Source: a virus
DNA length: 64,000 nucleotides
Reading direction: 5' to 3' (one strand)
IMG/VR virus record: IMGVR_UViG_3300032308_002775
Location: 62,001-126,000 of that record
Numbering within the stretch: the first letter of the stretch is position 1; the number at the start of each line of letters is the position of its first letter. The notes beneath the pieces were generated by a model. That model had not been told where the DNA came from and did not search any database. It saw only the letters and a list, made by a program, of their open reading frames with translations. Made by a program: the position numbers and the translations under genes. Of the stretch, positions 30,095 through 38,366 are shown in pieces.

Positions 30095-32503
30095 ATGCCG
30101 TGCAGAGAAGTCAATTGCGAGCAGTACGCTAGCCTAACGTGCTATCCGACGCCAGAAGCTTGCGCCGAAAACTGCAACGGAGGCGAACCGCCAGAGCCGC
30201 CGCAATGCGATCCGCCGCTGAATTGTCAGGCGCCTTTTAGCATTCCAGATGAAGAAAATTGCGAATGTCTTTGCAATGAAGCTGACGTTCCGTGCGCGGG
30301 CGGAGAAGTAAACGACGATTGTGCGTGTGTTTGCCCAAACGGTAAAACATTAAACGCGGCTGGGCAATGCGTAGATGTAGTTTTTGAGTGCGGCGCGGGC
30401 GGCGTAGTGCCTGTAGAGGGCAACGTAGGTTTTCAAGGAATGCTCGCGGCGCTCGATGCGTGCGGCCCGGACGTCGGCGGCGACGATCCACCGCCGCCGC
30501 CCATACCGTGTGCTCCAATACCGCTGCCGCCAAATAATGTGCCCATTTTTTGCGCTAACGGCCAGCAAATTGGATTTGACACATACCCGTCGTTTAATGC
30601 TGCATTTTGCCGATGGGAGCCGCCAACTCGCGTCCTATTTGGTGTATGCCCTGAAGATAACGGCGGCGGCGGCGGGGGCGGATCATCAGGATCAGCAGGA
30701 GCATCAGGATCATCGGGATCATCAAGCAGCTCGTGCAATATTTGCGACGCTGGATTCCCAGACGGCATAGACTCTCTAGATGTATATGAGCGCGTAGTGT
30801 GCAATGGGAAAAGCACACTTGTGCGCAAACACATGTACACGTTTCGCCTAATCGATGACGAAAAATGCCCAACAAGTTTTGCTATTTATGATTGGTGCTG
30901 CGTAGATTGCGCCGACATACCGGCCGGACTTTTTGAATGCGACGGGTGCTCGCCATTCCCTGGAAACGCGGGTACCGCTTCTATTGTTTGGGTACTCAAC
31001 AAAGATACGTGTGCGTGGGAAAAACGCACTGACGTGATTGTGTCTGGCGATTGCAACACATGCGGCAATCCATTAAACCGCAGCAGCAGTAGTAGTAGCA
31101 CAAGCGCAACAAGTGAAAGCAGCGGCAGTTCTACGTCTAGCTGTTCTGCTGCTGGCGCAACAGCAATCAACTTTAGTTTTCAAAGCGCGGGCGGCACACC
31201 GTTAAACCAACTCACGCCAACAAGCGCGTTTAGTGTGGCGTTTGCTGTGTCTGACGCTGTCAAAGCCGCCAACGAACAAACACAATGGCGACTTTATTCA
31301 ACAGTTAGCCCAAACATAGACATATTGGGTGGAACTGTTCGCGCAAACGAAGCGGGTTGGTCGCGCGCTGTGTCTGCAAGCCTTTTATTAAATACAATGG
31401 GGCTATCAGGAGAGACAGCCCAACCGGGTCGATACTCTTTTCCAATTTGTGCGGCCGCAACTAATTGCGCAGGCGCCACAAATACACGGTGTGGCGGCAC
31501 AGTTACAGTCGTCGTGCCCCCGCGCTCGAGTATTAGCAGCGTATCTACCAGCAGCGTATCTAGCAGCAGCAGATCTACCAGCAGCGTATCTAGCAGCAGC
31601 AGATCTAGCAGCAGCGTATCTAGCAGCAGCGTATCTAGCAGCAGCAGATCTAGCAGCAGCGTATCTAGCAGCAGCAGATCTAGCAGCAGCGCGCCCAGTG
31701 GCAGCGAAAATCCTTGTTCGTTTGTTACTTATCGCCGACACGAACAAACGCTAGCAAGCATTATGTACGGTTCACTAGAAAACCCAAGAACAAAAACAGA
31801 AACAGATGGTGTCGAGCGTGGGTTGGATCCCGGAGAGTTGGTAAGTATTGCCGTATCTTTTAACAACACGTTGTTACTTGAAACGGCTGTAGCAAATAAC
31901 CCGGGTACAATTGGTTGGCGCCTTACTTTAGCATGCGGTGTCGGGGGTCAGCCGTTACAGCAGCCCACCAATAGCGTAACGCTTGGATCGTATCATTTGT
32001 ATGGTGCGACAGCTGGGCTCGGTGCCGTGCCTACTTCCGTGTTGTCACGTCAACTTGTTTGGACCGTTAGTCAAGCGAGAGATAGTCGCGGCCTTGCGCT
32101 AAGCAACTATGCTAATCTTGCTGGTAAACCAATAATCGAACAAACCGATAACGGCAATTTTGTTAGTTATCCAGGCGACGAATATGCGTGGCGGTCGCGA
32201 TTAAATCATACAACTATTAGCACGCTTATTACTTATGATGACGTGTTAACAGCGATGGGTTTAAGCGCGGCGCAGGCTCGACAAGCGTGCCAAAATTCCC
32301 TTAATGAAGACCGTTGTCGCTATTTTTTAAGGCTACATGCGTACGTTGAATTTTATTGCGGTGGAAGTAGGCTCTGGGGAATCTGTAATAGCGATTTGGT
32401 TAATTCATATAGTCAGGGCTGCTCAATTCGGATGCAGTACGTTCGTGAAGACGGTGTTTTGCAAACCGACAGCAACCTTATCGTAAAAGTGCCCGCGCTG
32501 TAG
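30095..32503 (+). CDS. Large Cys-rich, Ser-linker tail protein
   Basis: 802 residues with clear modules. Residues 1-100 have EGF-like spaced cysteines (CECLCNEADVPC, DDCACVCPNGK). A Pro/Gly/Ser linker lies around 195-215. Further Cys-rich domains follow, a Ser linker (about 330-350), a beta domain (about 355-465), then a long [VR]-S-S-S-S repeat linker (about 480-535) and a C-terminal domain of about 265 residues. The architecture of small disulfide-rich domains on flexible linkers is typical of extracellular adhesins. Low GC relative to the tail module suggests separate acquisition. No enzymatic motif. Confidence 0.55.
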   Translation: MPCREVNCEQYASLTCYPTPEACAENCNGGEPPEPPQCDPPLNCQAPFSIPDEENCECLCNEADVPCAGGEVNDDCACVCPNGKTLNAAGQCVDVVFECGAGGVVPVEGNVGFQGMLAALDACGPDVGGDDPPPPPIPCAPIPLPPNNVPIFCANGQQIGFDTYPSFNAAFCRWEPPTRVLFGVCPEDNGGGGGGGSSGSAGASGSSGSSSSSCNICDAGFPDGIDSLDVYERVVCNGKSTLVRKHMYTFRLIDDEKCPTSFAIYDWCCVDCADIPAGLFECDGCSPFPGNAGTASIVWVLNKDTCAWEKRTDVIVSGDCNTCGNPLNRSSSSSSTSATSESSGSSTSSCSAAGATAINFSFQSAGGTPLNQLTPTSAFSVAFAVSDAVKAANEQTQWRLYSTVSPNIDILGGTVRANEAGWSRAVSASLLLNTMGLSGETAQPGRYSFPICAAATNCAGATNTRCGGTVTVVVPPRSSISSVSTSSVSSSSRSTSSVSSSSRSSSSVSSSSVSSSSRSSSSVSSSSRSSSSAPSGSENPCSFVTYRRHEQTLASIMYGSLENPRTKTETDGVERGLDPGELVSIAVSFNNTLLLETAVANNPGTIGWRLTLACGVGGQPLQQPTNSVTLGSYHLYGATAGLGAVPTSVLSRQLVWTVSQARDSRGLALSNYANLAGKPIIEQTDNGNFVSYPGDEYAWRSRLNHTTISTLITYDDVLTAMGLSAAQARQACQNSLNEDRCRYFLRLHAYVEFYCGGSRLWGICNSDLVNSYSQGCSIRMQYVREDGVLQTDSNLIVKVPAL
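31535..31690 (+). repeat. 15-bp tandem repeats encoding [V/R]SSSS linker
   Basis: About ten 15-base units, alternating GTATCTAGCAGCAGC and AGATCTAGCAGCAGC with few variants, encode Val-Ser4 and Arg-Ser4. The high DNA identity suggests recent expansion. Confidence 0.75.
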
Positions 32504-32525
32504 TGCCGGTAATGTGCCGCGCCGA

Positions 32526-32554
32526 TTGACGACAGTTGCGCAGTCTAGTATTGT
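32526..32554 (+). promoter_or_regulatory. Candidate sigma-70-type promoter
   Basis: TTGACG (32526-32531), a 17-base spacer, then TATTGT (32549-32554), in an 89-base gap between genes and 39 bases before ATG 32593. The -35 is 5/6 and the -10 is 4/6 against the bacterial consensus. It could drive the glycosyltransferase operon. Untested; the host promoter rules are unknown. Confidence 0.3.
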
Positions 32555-32592
32555 TTGTTTGTGATTTGCTCCCCCAAAATACAGGCCTGCAC

Positions 32593-33096
32593 ATGAATTG
32601 CGCGTTTGTCGCGGTTACTTGCCCTAAAACGCTAGAAAAATACAAGTGCTACCGTTGCAAAAATTGCGGCAAAAACATCTCTATTGTCGACGACTCTCGC
32701 GTCAACATAGAGGGCGTGTTTGCACAGTTCACGAGCTGCAGCGGCGAGGCAACTGCAGAGTCGACAGTCGGTGGCGCAGCTTATGACTGGGATCCGGCAG
32801 GCGCAGGGACGCAGCTGAAGAAGCTGCTCTCCAAAATTGGAATCAAATCCACCGAAAACTGCAGCTGCAATACCCGCGCAAAGCTTATGAACGCCAACGG
32901 CATCGAGTGGTGCGAGCAAAACGTCAAAGAGATCGTCGGTTGGCTCAAAGAAGAAGCGGCGAAGCGCAGTATGCCGTTTCTGTCGCTGCCTGCGAAGATA
33001 GTCGTGCAGCACGCCATTAAAATGGCCAAGCGCGCCCGGGACAAAAGAGGGCCGACGCCCGAAGCTGCTGAGCCCGAATCCAGCATGACGGCGTGA
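32593..33096 (+). CDS. Conserved hypothetical protein near glycosyltransferases
   Basis: 167 residues from ATG 32593. The N-terminus has a Cys-rich zinc-ribbon-like cluster (CYRCKNCGK). From about residue 80 comes a helical domain with the pattern GTQLKKLLSKIGI..C.C, LMNANGIEWCEQN and WLKEEAAKRSMPF. I recognise this pattern from proteins beside glycosyltransferases in phages and some bacteria, but it has no function I can name. It is immediately upstream of the GT9-GT2 fusion and probably co-transcribed. Confidence 0.55.
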   Translation: MNCAFVAVTCPKTLEKYKCYRCKNCGKNISIVDDSRVNIEGVFAQFTSCSGEATAESTVGGAAYDWDPAGAGTQLKKLLSKIGIKSTENCSCNTRAKLMNANGIEWCEQNVKEIVGWLKEEAAKRSMPFLSLPAKIVVQHAIKMAKRARDKRGPTPEAAEPESSMTA

Positions 33097-33103
33097 GGGG
33101 CGT

Positions 33104-35005
33104 GTGCCAGGCCCGCGGCGGTTACTACTGATTCACAAGCGGGCGCCTGGAGACACGGCCGTCTTGACGGCCCTGGTCAGGGACATTGCCCTGACCCACC
33201 CCGGGCAGTTTCAGATCGGCGTCGATACGCACGCCGCGGCGCTTTGGGAGAACAACCCCTACATCGTCAGCGCCAAGGAACTCCGCGACCATAAAGGGGT
33301 CGAGCACCTCAAGCTGACCTACGGAAAGGGGCTGCGGGACCAGAATCACGAGACCGTCCACTTTCTTGCCTATTTTCACAGGGACTTTGAGGTCCAGGCT
33401 CGGGTTCGTGTCCCGCTGACCCTGCCCTACCCAGACCTGCACCTGTCGGCCGAGGAGCGCTCCCAGAGGCTCGTAGAGGGCCGCTACTGGGTGTTTCTGT
33501 CCGGGGGCAAGTCGGACTTCACCGCTAAGGTGTGGGGCCAGGCAGCGTGGCAGGAGACGGTCCGGCAGCTGAGCGCCCTGGGTATCCCCTGCGTTCAGAT
33601 CGGCGGTACCGAGAAGGGCCACTGGCACCCCGAGATCCAGGGCGCCCTGAACCTGGTCGGGCGCACCGGGCTGCGGGACTGGCTCCGCCTGATCTACCAC
33701 GCCGACGGGGTCATCTGCGGTGTCACCGGGGCCATGCACCTCGCCGCCGCGCTGCAGCGCCCCTGCGTCGTCCTGGCAGGCGGCCGGGAGGCCTGGTGGT
33801 GGGAGGCCTACGTTCGGGAGAACGCCGGGCTGGGCGGCCTGGAGACGGCGCAGAAGCTTACTGTGCCGCACCGCTACCTTCACACGATCGGGCTTCTGGA
33901 TTGCTGCCAGGCCCACGGCTGCTGGAAGAACAAGGTGCTGCCCCTGAACGGCGACCAGTCAATCTGTAAATACCCCGTCGTCCAGCCTGGCCAAGCAGTT
34001 CCTAAATGCCTGGATATGATTACGCCAGAGCACGTTGTCGAGGCCGTGATGAGCTATTACGAAGACCGCACTCTGCCGCCCATCAAGCCGCTGGCGGAGG
34101 TCACGCGTTACCGCCCCGCGGCGTCAGAGGAGCCCGCCCCAGCGCTGGTGCTGGTTCCGGACGCAAAGTTTGAGCGGGCCGAGGCAGGCGTTCCCAATAC
34201 CGTGATCCCCACCGGCGCTCCGGACAAAGATATCTTTGAGAATCCGGTCATCGGCGGGAAGTTCACTGTCTGCGTCCTGTTCTACGGGCCGAAGCAGTAC
34301 CACCCGCTTCACATGCGCTGCCTGAACTCGATTATCTCGACCTGCCCGCCCAACCGAATCGACCTGCGCGTCGGTTCCAACGAGCTGTGCGAGGAGACAG
34401 CCGCGGTGTTAAACCGGCTCGTCGACCACGGAATCGTCACCAAGCATTATCAGCACGCCGAGAACGCGCTGAAGTACCCGGTGATGCGGGAGATGTTCCA
34501 CGACTCGGAGTGCCCGATCACGACGAATTATCTGCTCTGGTTTGATGACGACTCGATCGCCGACAGAAACCAGCAGTGGCTCACGCTGCTGACGCAGACA
34601 ATCCTGGCCAACCCAACGGCCGGGCTGTTCGGCGCCGACATGACGATCCGCCTTGCGCCCAGTCAGCAGCAGCTCTACCGCACGCGGCCGTGGTTCAAGG
34701 GTCGACCTTTTCGTATGAAGAACAAGCGCCCGGCGCCAAACGGAGACAACACCGTGTTCGTGGCGGGCGGGTTCTTCTGCCTGAAGACCGAAGCGATGCG
34801 TGCCGCCGACGTGCCCGACGCGGCGCTTACGCACAACGGCGGCGACTATACAATCGGCGAACAGCTCTATCAGGCCGGTTATGAGGTCGTCGGATGGAAT
34901 CGACAGAAGCAGTTCATTCACACCTCGAGCGTCCCGCGGCGTGGCGAGAGCCAGCCGCATTTCGGCACGGAAAGGTGGCAGTCCACAACCGGAGACCGGC
35001 GATGA
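33104..35005 (+). CDS. Two-domain glycosyltransferase (GT9-like plus GT2-like)
   Basis: 633 residues from GTG 33104. Residues about 1-290 resemble heptosyltransferase-type GT9 enzymes (VFLSGGKSDFTAKVW, then HADGVICGVTGAMHLAAAL). About 385-610 resemble family-2 glycosyltransferases, with LLWFDDDSIAD as the DxD-type metal/nucleotide-sugar site. A Pro/Ala linker separates them. The fusion likely adds two sugars or acts in two steps, on the phage tail proteins or host surface. It contains the GATATC palindrome at 34225. The 3' end overlaps the next gene by ATGA. Confidence 0.7.
   Translation: MPGPRRLLLIHKRAPGDTAVLTALVRDIALTHPGQFQIGVDTHAAALWENNPYIVSAKELRDHKGVEHLKLTYGKGLRDQNHETVHFLAYFHRDFEVQARVRVPLTLPYPDLHLSAEERSQRLVEGRYWVFLSGGKSDFTAKVWGQAAWQETVRQLSALGIPCVQIGGTEKGHWHPEIQGALNLVGRTGLRDWLRLIYHADGVICGVTGAMHLAAALQRPCVVLAGGREAWWWEAYVRENAGLGGLETAQKLTVPHRYLHTIGLLDCCQAHGCWKNKVLPLNGDQSICKYPVVQPGQAVPKCLDMITPEHVVEAVMSYYEDRTLPPIKPLAEVTRYRPAASEEPAPALVLVPDAKFERAEAGVPNTVIPTGAPDKDIFENPVIGGKFTVCVLFYGPKQYHPLHMRCLNSIISTCPPNRIDLRVGSNELCEETAAVLNRLVDHGIVTKHYQHAENALKYPVMREMFHDSECPITTNYLLWFDDDSIADRNQQWLTLLTQTILANPTAGLFGADMTIRLAPSQQQLYRTRPWFKGRPFRMKNKRPAPNGDNTVFVAGGFFCLKTEAMRAADVPDAALTHNGGDYTIGEQLYQAGYEVVGWNRQKQFIHTSSVPRRGESQPHFGTERWQSTTGDRR
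34225..34238. repeat. 14-bp palindrome CAAAGATATCTTTG
   Basis: Perfect palindrome in the linker of the glycosyltransferase gene, read Asp-Lys-Asp-Ile-Phe with the A/T-ending codons AAA GAT ATC TTT. Member of the dispersed GATATC series. Confidence 0.6.
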
Positions 35006-35358
35006 GCGTGGCAGTTCTTACGCGCGACGACTTTGCCAAGCTGCTGTTTAGCGTCGACTTTTTTCGAGCCAACCCGGCGTTCGCACCCGTCGAAGAACAG
35101 ATCGCAGCCTGCAAAACCGCCTATCTGGAAAGCGCCGCAAAAAGCACCTGTCGCTGCGGCGGAAAGCCGGGCCTGCTGTTCGATTGTCTTGACGCTACGC
35201 TCGCCCTGATGGAGACGTTGCGCAGCGCCAACCCGGAAGCGCTCCAGGCGCTGATTGCGTACGTGCGCGACCAGCGAAACGACCCGAGAATCAAGTCGAT
35301 TACGCTATACTATCGCAAGACGGCAGACATTCCGTTGTTGAAGGTCAAATATCCATGA
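35002..35358 (+). CDS. Hypothetical protein with CRCGG motif
   Basis: 118 residues in ATGA overlaps at both ends (with the glycosyltransferase and the Ig-like gene), so it belongs to the same operon. Helical, with one Cys pair (STCRCGGKPG) near residue 50 and a C-terminal beta strand pair. A longer frame from 34894 lies inside the glycosyltransferase gene and is not used. Function unknown. Confidence 0.6.
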   Translation: MSVAVLTRDDFAKLLFSVDFFRANPAFAPVEEQIAACKTAYLESAAKSTCRCGGKPGLLFDCLDATLALMETLRSANPEALQALIAYVRDQRNDPRIKSITLYYRKTADIPLLKVKYP

Positions 35359-35651
35359 CGCCCGATCCCGCGCACTCCAAGTTGCTGTTTGGCAATAAGC
35401 ACCGCGCGGTGGCTGACGGCGAGGCCGCGATCGCCGTAAAGGTCCGGCTTCTGGATGCGCTCATGCGGCCTGTACCAGGTCGACTTGTCGAGCTCATGGC
35501 CGACCGAAGCGGCGTAGAGATTGAGCAACCGGGTCCGACCGACGTGCGTGGCCGTTCCATGGGTTTCGTCCGCGCCACGACGGCAGGCCCGGTAAATATC
35601 AGCGGCGTCGTGCTGCCTTTGGAAGAAACAGGCTCGTCCGAGCCGCTTTGA
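35355..35651 (+). CDS. Single Big_1-like bacterial Ig domain protein
   Basis: 98 residues, of which about 20-88 match the bacterial Ig-like (Big_1/invasin) pattern: VADGEAAIAVKVRLLDA, PVPGRLVELMADRSGVEI, then a QPGPTD turn and FVRATTAGPVNISG. Such domains on phage proteins usually decorate the virion and bind weakly to surface glycans. No signal peptide. Start in an ATGA overlap with the previous stop. Confidence 0.65.
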   Translation: MTPDPAHSKLLFGNKHRAVADGEAAIAVKVRLLDALMRPVPGRLVELMADRSGVEIEQPGPTDVRGRSMGFVRATTAGPVNISGVVLPLEETGSSEPL

Positions 35652-35671
35652 TTTCACATGAATGCGTGAAT
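35651..35671. promoter_or_regulatory. Inverted repeat, TTCAC-N8-GTGAA
   Basis: Arms TTCAC and GTGAA with the same 8-base spacer as the repeat at 18943. It overlaps the stop codon of the Ig-like gene and lies 15 bases before the next ATG. Confidence 0.4.
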
Positions 35672-35686
35672 TGCCAGGAGGGCAGC

Positions 35687-36226
35687 ATGAGCGACTGTAA
35701 CGTTTCTTCATCGTTTGGGGGCGCCATCGAGCTGAACGAGACGCTCGGAATCAATTTCTATGAGCCCGACGCGCCCGTGACGTTGCCGCCCGATTCTGGG
35801 CGCCGGATTCAGCTCAGCTGGGCCGTCAGCCGGTACAACTACCACAGCACAGACGGCGTCCGCGTGCGCATCGAGGCAGCCAACGCCGAGCTGATGCCTG
35901 AGAAAATCTTCGCCTACCTGCTGCTCCCGATGAAGCCCGCGGCCGGTGAGCGCGAGGGCGCCTTCTCGCACGTGTGCTCTCCGACCGACCTGGCGGAGTT
36001 CCCTGAAGACGACCCGGTTCCCGGCGTGCGGCCCGAGTGGTTCCGCCTGAACTACGTCGACGTCCAACTGCGCAGCCGGTCTGAGGCCAAGCAGTTCATT
36101 CAGGATGTAATTGACGACGTTCAACGACTCAAGAGCACCCTCGATACAATGGACACGCTACAGTCCGGCGGCACGATCTGGGTGGGCAGCCCGCCGTCTG
36201 ATTCTTCCTCTTCTGAGGCCCTGTGA
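35687..36226 (+). CDS. Virion-associated protein, unknown
   Basis: 179 residues from ATG 35687, with AGGAGG 5 bases upstream and an inverted repeat just before it. The N-terminal 90 residues are beta-rich (GINFYEPDAPVTL, RIQLSWAVSRYNY). A coiled-coil-like helix (about 130-160: AKQFIQDVIDDVQRLKSTLD) follows, and the end is SSSSEAL. Fibre- or adhesin-associated by composition and position; function not known. Confidence 0.5.
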   Translation: MSDCNVSSSFGGAIELNETLGINFYEPDAPVTLPPDSGRRIQLSWAVSRYNYHSTDGVRVRIEAANAELMPEKIFAYLLLPMKPAAGEREGAFSHVCSPTDLAEFPEDDPVPGVRPEWFRLNYVDVQLRSRSEAKQFIQDVIDDVQRLKSTLDTMDTLQSGGTIWVGSPPSDSSSSEAL

Positions 36227-36528
36227 TGAAAGATCTCGTGGTAATCGAAGACAGCACGATTCTCTCTATGCTGCAGGACGCGCGGTACACAGATACGATT
36301 CCGTGCCTGTTCAATAAAGCAGAGATCTTTCGCGCGGGTCCCGGCTCGTGCGGCGCCTGCGCGCGCAAAAGAAAAGAGAAGCAGCGCGCCGAAATGGCCA
36401 AGATCAAAACCTGCCTCGCTGCGTTGAGCGCTGAAAAAAAAGCGGCGTTCAAGCAGCTTGTCGGCGCAAAGAAAATCCGCGTCACGTATGTGAACGCTAC
36501 AGGCAGCGTTGTGCAGCTGACGTTCTAA
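36226..36528 (+). CDS. Hypothetical protein with zinc-ribbon-like motif
   Basis: 100 residues. It starts in a TGATG overlap with the previous gene. Near residue 42 it has SCGACARKRKEKQRAEMAK, a CxxC followed by a basic helix, which might bind nucleic acid. The gene ends 5 bases before a large hairpin. Function unknown. Confidence 0.55.
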   Translation: MKDLVVIEDSTILSMLQDARYTDTIPCLFNKAEIFRAGPGSCGACARKRKEKQRAEMAKIKTCLAALSAEKKAAFKQLVGAKKIRVTYVNATGSVVQLTF

Positions 36529-36533
36529 ATTTC

Positions 36534-36607
36534 GGCAGAAATCCTGGCATATAAGGTGTACCACCCGCATTGGTTTTGGTGGTACGTCCTTACCAGGAGT
36601 TTCTGCC
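36534..36607 (+). promoter_or_regulatory. Long hairpin burying the ribosome site of the next gene
   Basis: Stems: 36534-36541 pairs with 36600-36607; 36543-36547 (CCTGG) pairs with 36593-36597; 36553-36556 pairs with 36588-36591; and 36559-36565 pairs with 36578-36584, around a 12-base loop. The AGGAG Shine-Dalgarno (36595-36599) and the bases right up to ATG 36608 lie in the 3' arm. The 5' arm contains GCATATAAGG, which resembles a -10 element. It could be a translational switch or block read-through translation. Confidence 0.6.
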
Positions 36608-36979
36608 ATGGCGATTGCCAACTGGACCGAGCTGGAGACGATTGAGGGGATCATCACGGGCCGGATCACGCCCGAGACCCTTCCGTTCGCGGCCCTCGAC
36701 GCCGACAAGCAGGCGGAGATCATCGACGAGATCGATGCCGTCTGCGATGATGTGGCGTCCGGGGTCCTCGAGGCCTACCCGGACCTCGACGATCCGGCGC
36801 AGCGGCTGGACCGGCTCCGGATGTACCGGGCCGAGGTGGTGCGGCGCCAGGACGGCGCGAAGCGCGAGGCCTACGGGGCCTACTTCGACGTCCTGCACGG
36901 CGTCTGCCTCCGCAACGCCGCCGGGCCGCGGACCTACGTGGCCGACGAGAGCGGCTGTCTCGAGCTGATCGTGGCCTAA
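36608..36979 (+). CDS. Hypothetical protein
   Basis: 123 residues, acidic and Ala/Arg/Asp-rich, mostly helical (RLDRLRMYRAEVVRRQ). It is flanked by two large hairpins: one burying its own ribosome site, one after its stop. Codon use is GC-rich (many GCC, GTC, GAC), more so than neighbouring genes. No domain recognised. The paired hairpins suggest it is a separately regulated single-gene unit. Confidence 0.6.
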   Translation: MAIANWTELETIEGIITGRITPETLPFAALDADKQAEIIDEIDAVCDDVASGVLEAYPDLDDPAQRLDRLRMYRAEVVRRQDGAKREAYGAYFDVLHGVCLRNAAGPRTYVADESGCLELIVA

Positions 36980-37012
36980 TCGCCACGGCAGACACTTCTG
37001 AACCTCGTTCGT

Positions 37013-37080
37013 TGCGCGGCTGTGTAGCCGGGCACGAGCATATCTTCGGATATGTTCGTGTTCCGGTTACACAGCCCGCA
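37013..37080 (+). terminator. Very long UUCG-capped hairpin
   Basis: A stem of about 27 pairs (37018-37044 with 37049-37076), with G-U pairs and one bulge, closes on a UUCG tetraloop flanked by C-G, the most stable RNA loop. Four outer pairs extend it to 37013-37080. It is followed by TTATTTAT rather than a U-run. It may be a terminator, a processing site or an RNA-stabilising element, and it separates the 36608 gene from the next one. Confidence 0.6.
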
Positions 37081-37124
37081 CGTTATTTATCAGCTTCCAC
37101 TTTTTCCTTTGCTATCAGAGCTTC

Positions 37125-37649
37125 ATGAAGAAACACACGCTCCCCAAGAAGCCGCCTACCAAGCGCCCGCCTTTCGTGATGAAAGAGCCCAACGACAACC
37201 TTGAGGCGTACGGCTGGTCGCTGCAGTGGCTGCGCTACCAGGCGGCTGACGACCCGCAGATCGCCGGTCGCCCGGTGTTTCAGCTGGCCACGGACCTCAA
37301 GACGATCAAGCGTTACGGCGTCGACTTGTCCTTCATCGACCCGAAGTACATCCAGTACATGCTCGACCAGCGCCCTGAGATCAAGAAGGGCGCAGAAAAA
37401 GTCAGGGCCGCGGGTTACACACCCGAGGCCCTGGAGAAGTTCAAGAACATCGTGGTCAAAACGTTTGAAGAACACGTGCTGGTCGACATCGCCCAGAAGT
37501 TCTTCAAGGTCTCCCCGCTCGTCGCCCAGTTCTACGCCGCCAAGCTCGCTTACGAAGATACGTTTGGCGGCGGAGAAGAAGAGGACAACGACGAGGAGCC
37601 GACCGAGCCGCCTCAGATCGAGGCCAAGACCACGAAGTCCCGGCGGTAG
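37125..37649 (+). CDS. Hypothetical protein
   Basis: 174 residues, very basic N-terminus (KKHTLPKKPPTKRPP) and an acidic C-terminus (GGGEEEDNDEEPTEPP) ending in basic residues. The central part is helical (LEKFKNIVVKTFEEHVL). Its 3' end runs 37 bases into the minus-strand gene at 37613. No family recognised. Confidence 0.6.
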   Translation: MKKHTLPKKPPTKRPPFVMKEPNDNLEAYGWSLQWLRYQAADDPQIAGRPVFQLATDLKTIKRYGVDLSFIDPKYIQYMLDQRPEIKKGAEKVRAAGYTPEALEKFKNIVVKTFEEHVLVDIAQKFFKVSPLVAQFYAAKLAYEDTFGGGEEEDNDEEPTEPPQIEAKTTKSRR

Positions 37650-37891
37650 CCAACGACCGGCCCGCGCTTGCCCAGGAGAAGCTGGTCGTCGGTATTGCCC
37701 TCGGCGTCGACCGGATACGGACCGCTGGCGTTCGAAACGCCCGGGCGATTCAGCCCAGCCTCGGCCGCCTTTTGCAGTACCATGTTCGAGGTGCTGGCCG
37801 CGAGCAGCTCTTCGATGCTCTTGCTGGTGACCACATAGTCGGCCCGGCCGTTCGTGACCTTCGACAAATCATCGAGAATGGAAACACTCAT
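37613..37891 (-). CDS. Hypothetical minus-strand protein
   Basis: 92 residues. Start chosen at 37891 because a perfect GGAGG lies 5 bases upstream on the minus strand; a longer frame from 37960 lacks this. Sequence looks protein-like (SKSIEELLAASTSNMVLQKA, then a Gly/Pro-rich middle and RRDFVVLASI). It overlaps the previous plus gene tail-to-tail. Its ATG shares the CATG with the ATG of the next plus gene. Function unknown; the other minus-strand genes include the terminase. Confidence 0.65.
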   Translation of the reverse strand: MSVSILDDLSKVTNGRADYVVTSKSIEELLAASTSNMVLQKAAEAGLNRPGVSNASGPYPVDAEGNTDDQLLLGKRGPVVGYRRDFVVLASI

Positions 37892-38366
37892 GGAAACCTC
37901 CGAAAACCAGGAATTAACCGTAACGCTGGCCAGTCTAGCGCCGATTCTCAAGCTCGACAAGTTGCAACTGCGCTCGGCGGCCCGCGTTTACAACTACACC
38001 GACGAAAGCGCTGCGCTGCCCAGATTCGTCACCCTGCGGCTGCTTCTGACCGACCTGCTGGAGCGGCTGGCGTTCTTGAAACCCAGCCAGCGCCAGGCGA
38101 TTCTGGAACGATACGACCAGGACGTCGACGATAACCGGGACCAGTGGGAAACCCTGGCTTTCGCCGACGGAAACTGGTGTACCTGGACGGGCCACTACGG
38201 CTGGTTGGATCTGACCAGCGGCGACGTCGTGGCGACGCTGCCCGCCGCTCCGGTTGAGACCATTGGGTACAATCTGGTGACGCTCCATCACCGAGCGATG
38301 GCGCAGCTCAGGAAAAGGATTTCCGATGGCGAAAAACATTCTGCAGGAAGCATGGACGAGCCGTGA
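37890..38366 (+). CDS. Hypothetical protein
   Basis: 158 residues from ATG 37890, which forms a CATG palindrome with the minus-strand start at 37891; a longer frame from 37854 is possible. Residues 10-75 are helical with Leu repeats (LRLLLTDLLERLAFLKPSQ). Trp-rich middle (NWCTWTGHYGWLDL). It overlaps the next gene by 41 bases. No function recognised. Confidence 0.55.
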   Translation: METSENQELTVTLASLAPILKLDKLQLRSAARVYNYTDESAALPRFVTLRLLLTDLLERLAFLKPSQRQAILERYDQDVDDNRDQWETLAFADGNWCTWTGHYGWLDLTSGDVVATLPAAPVETIGYNLVTLHHRAMAQLRKRISDGEKHSAGSMDEP

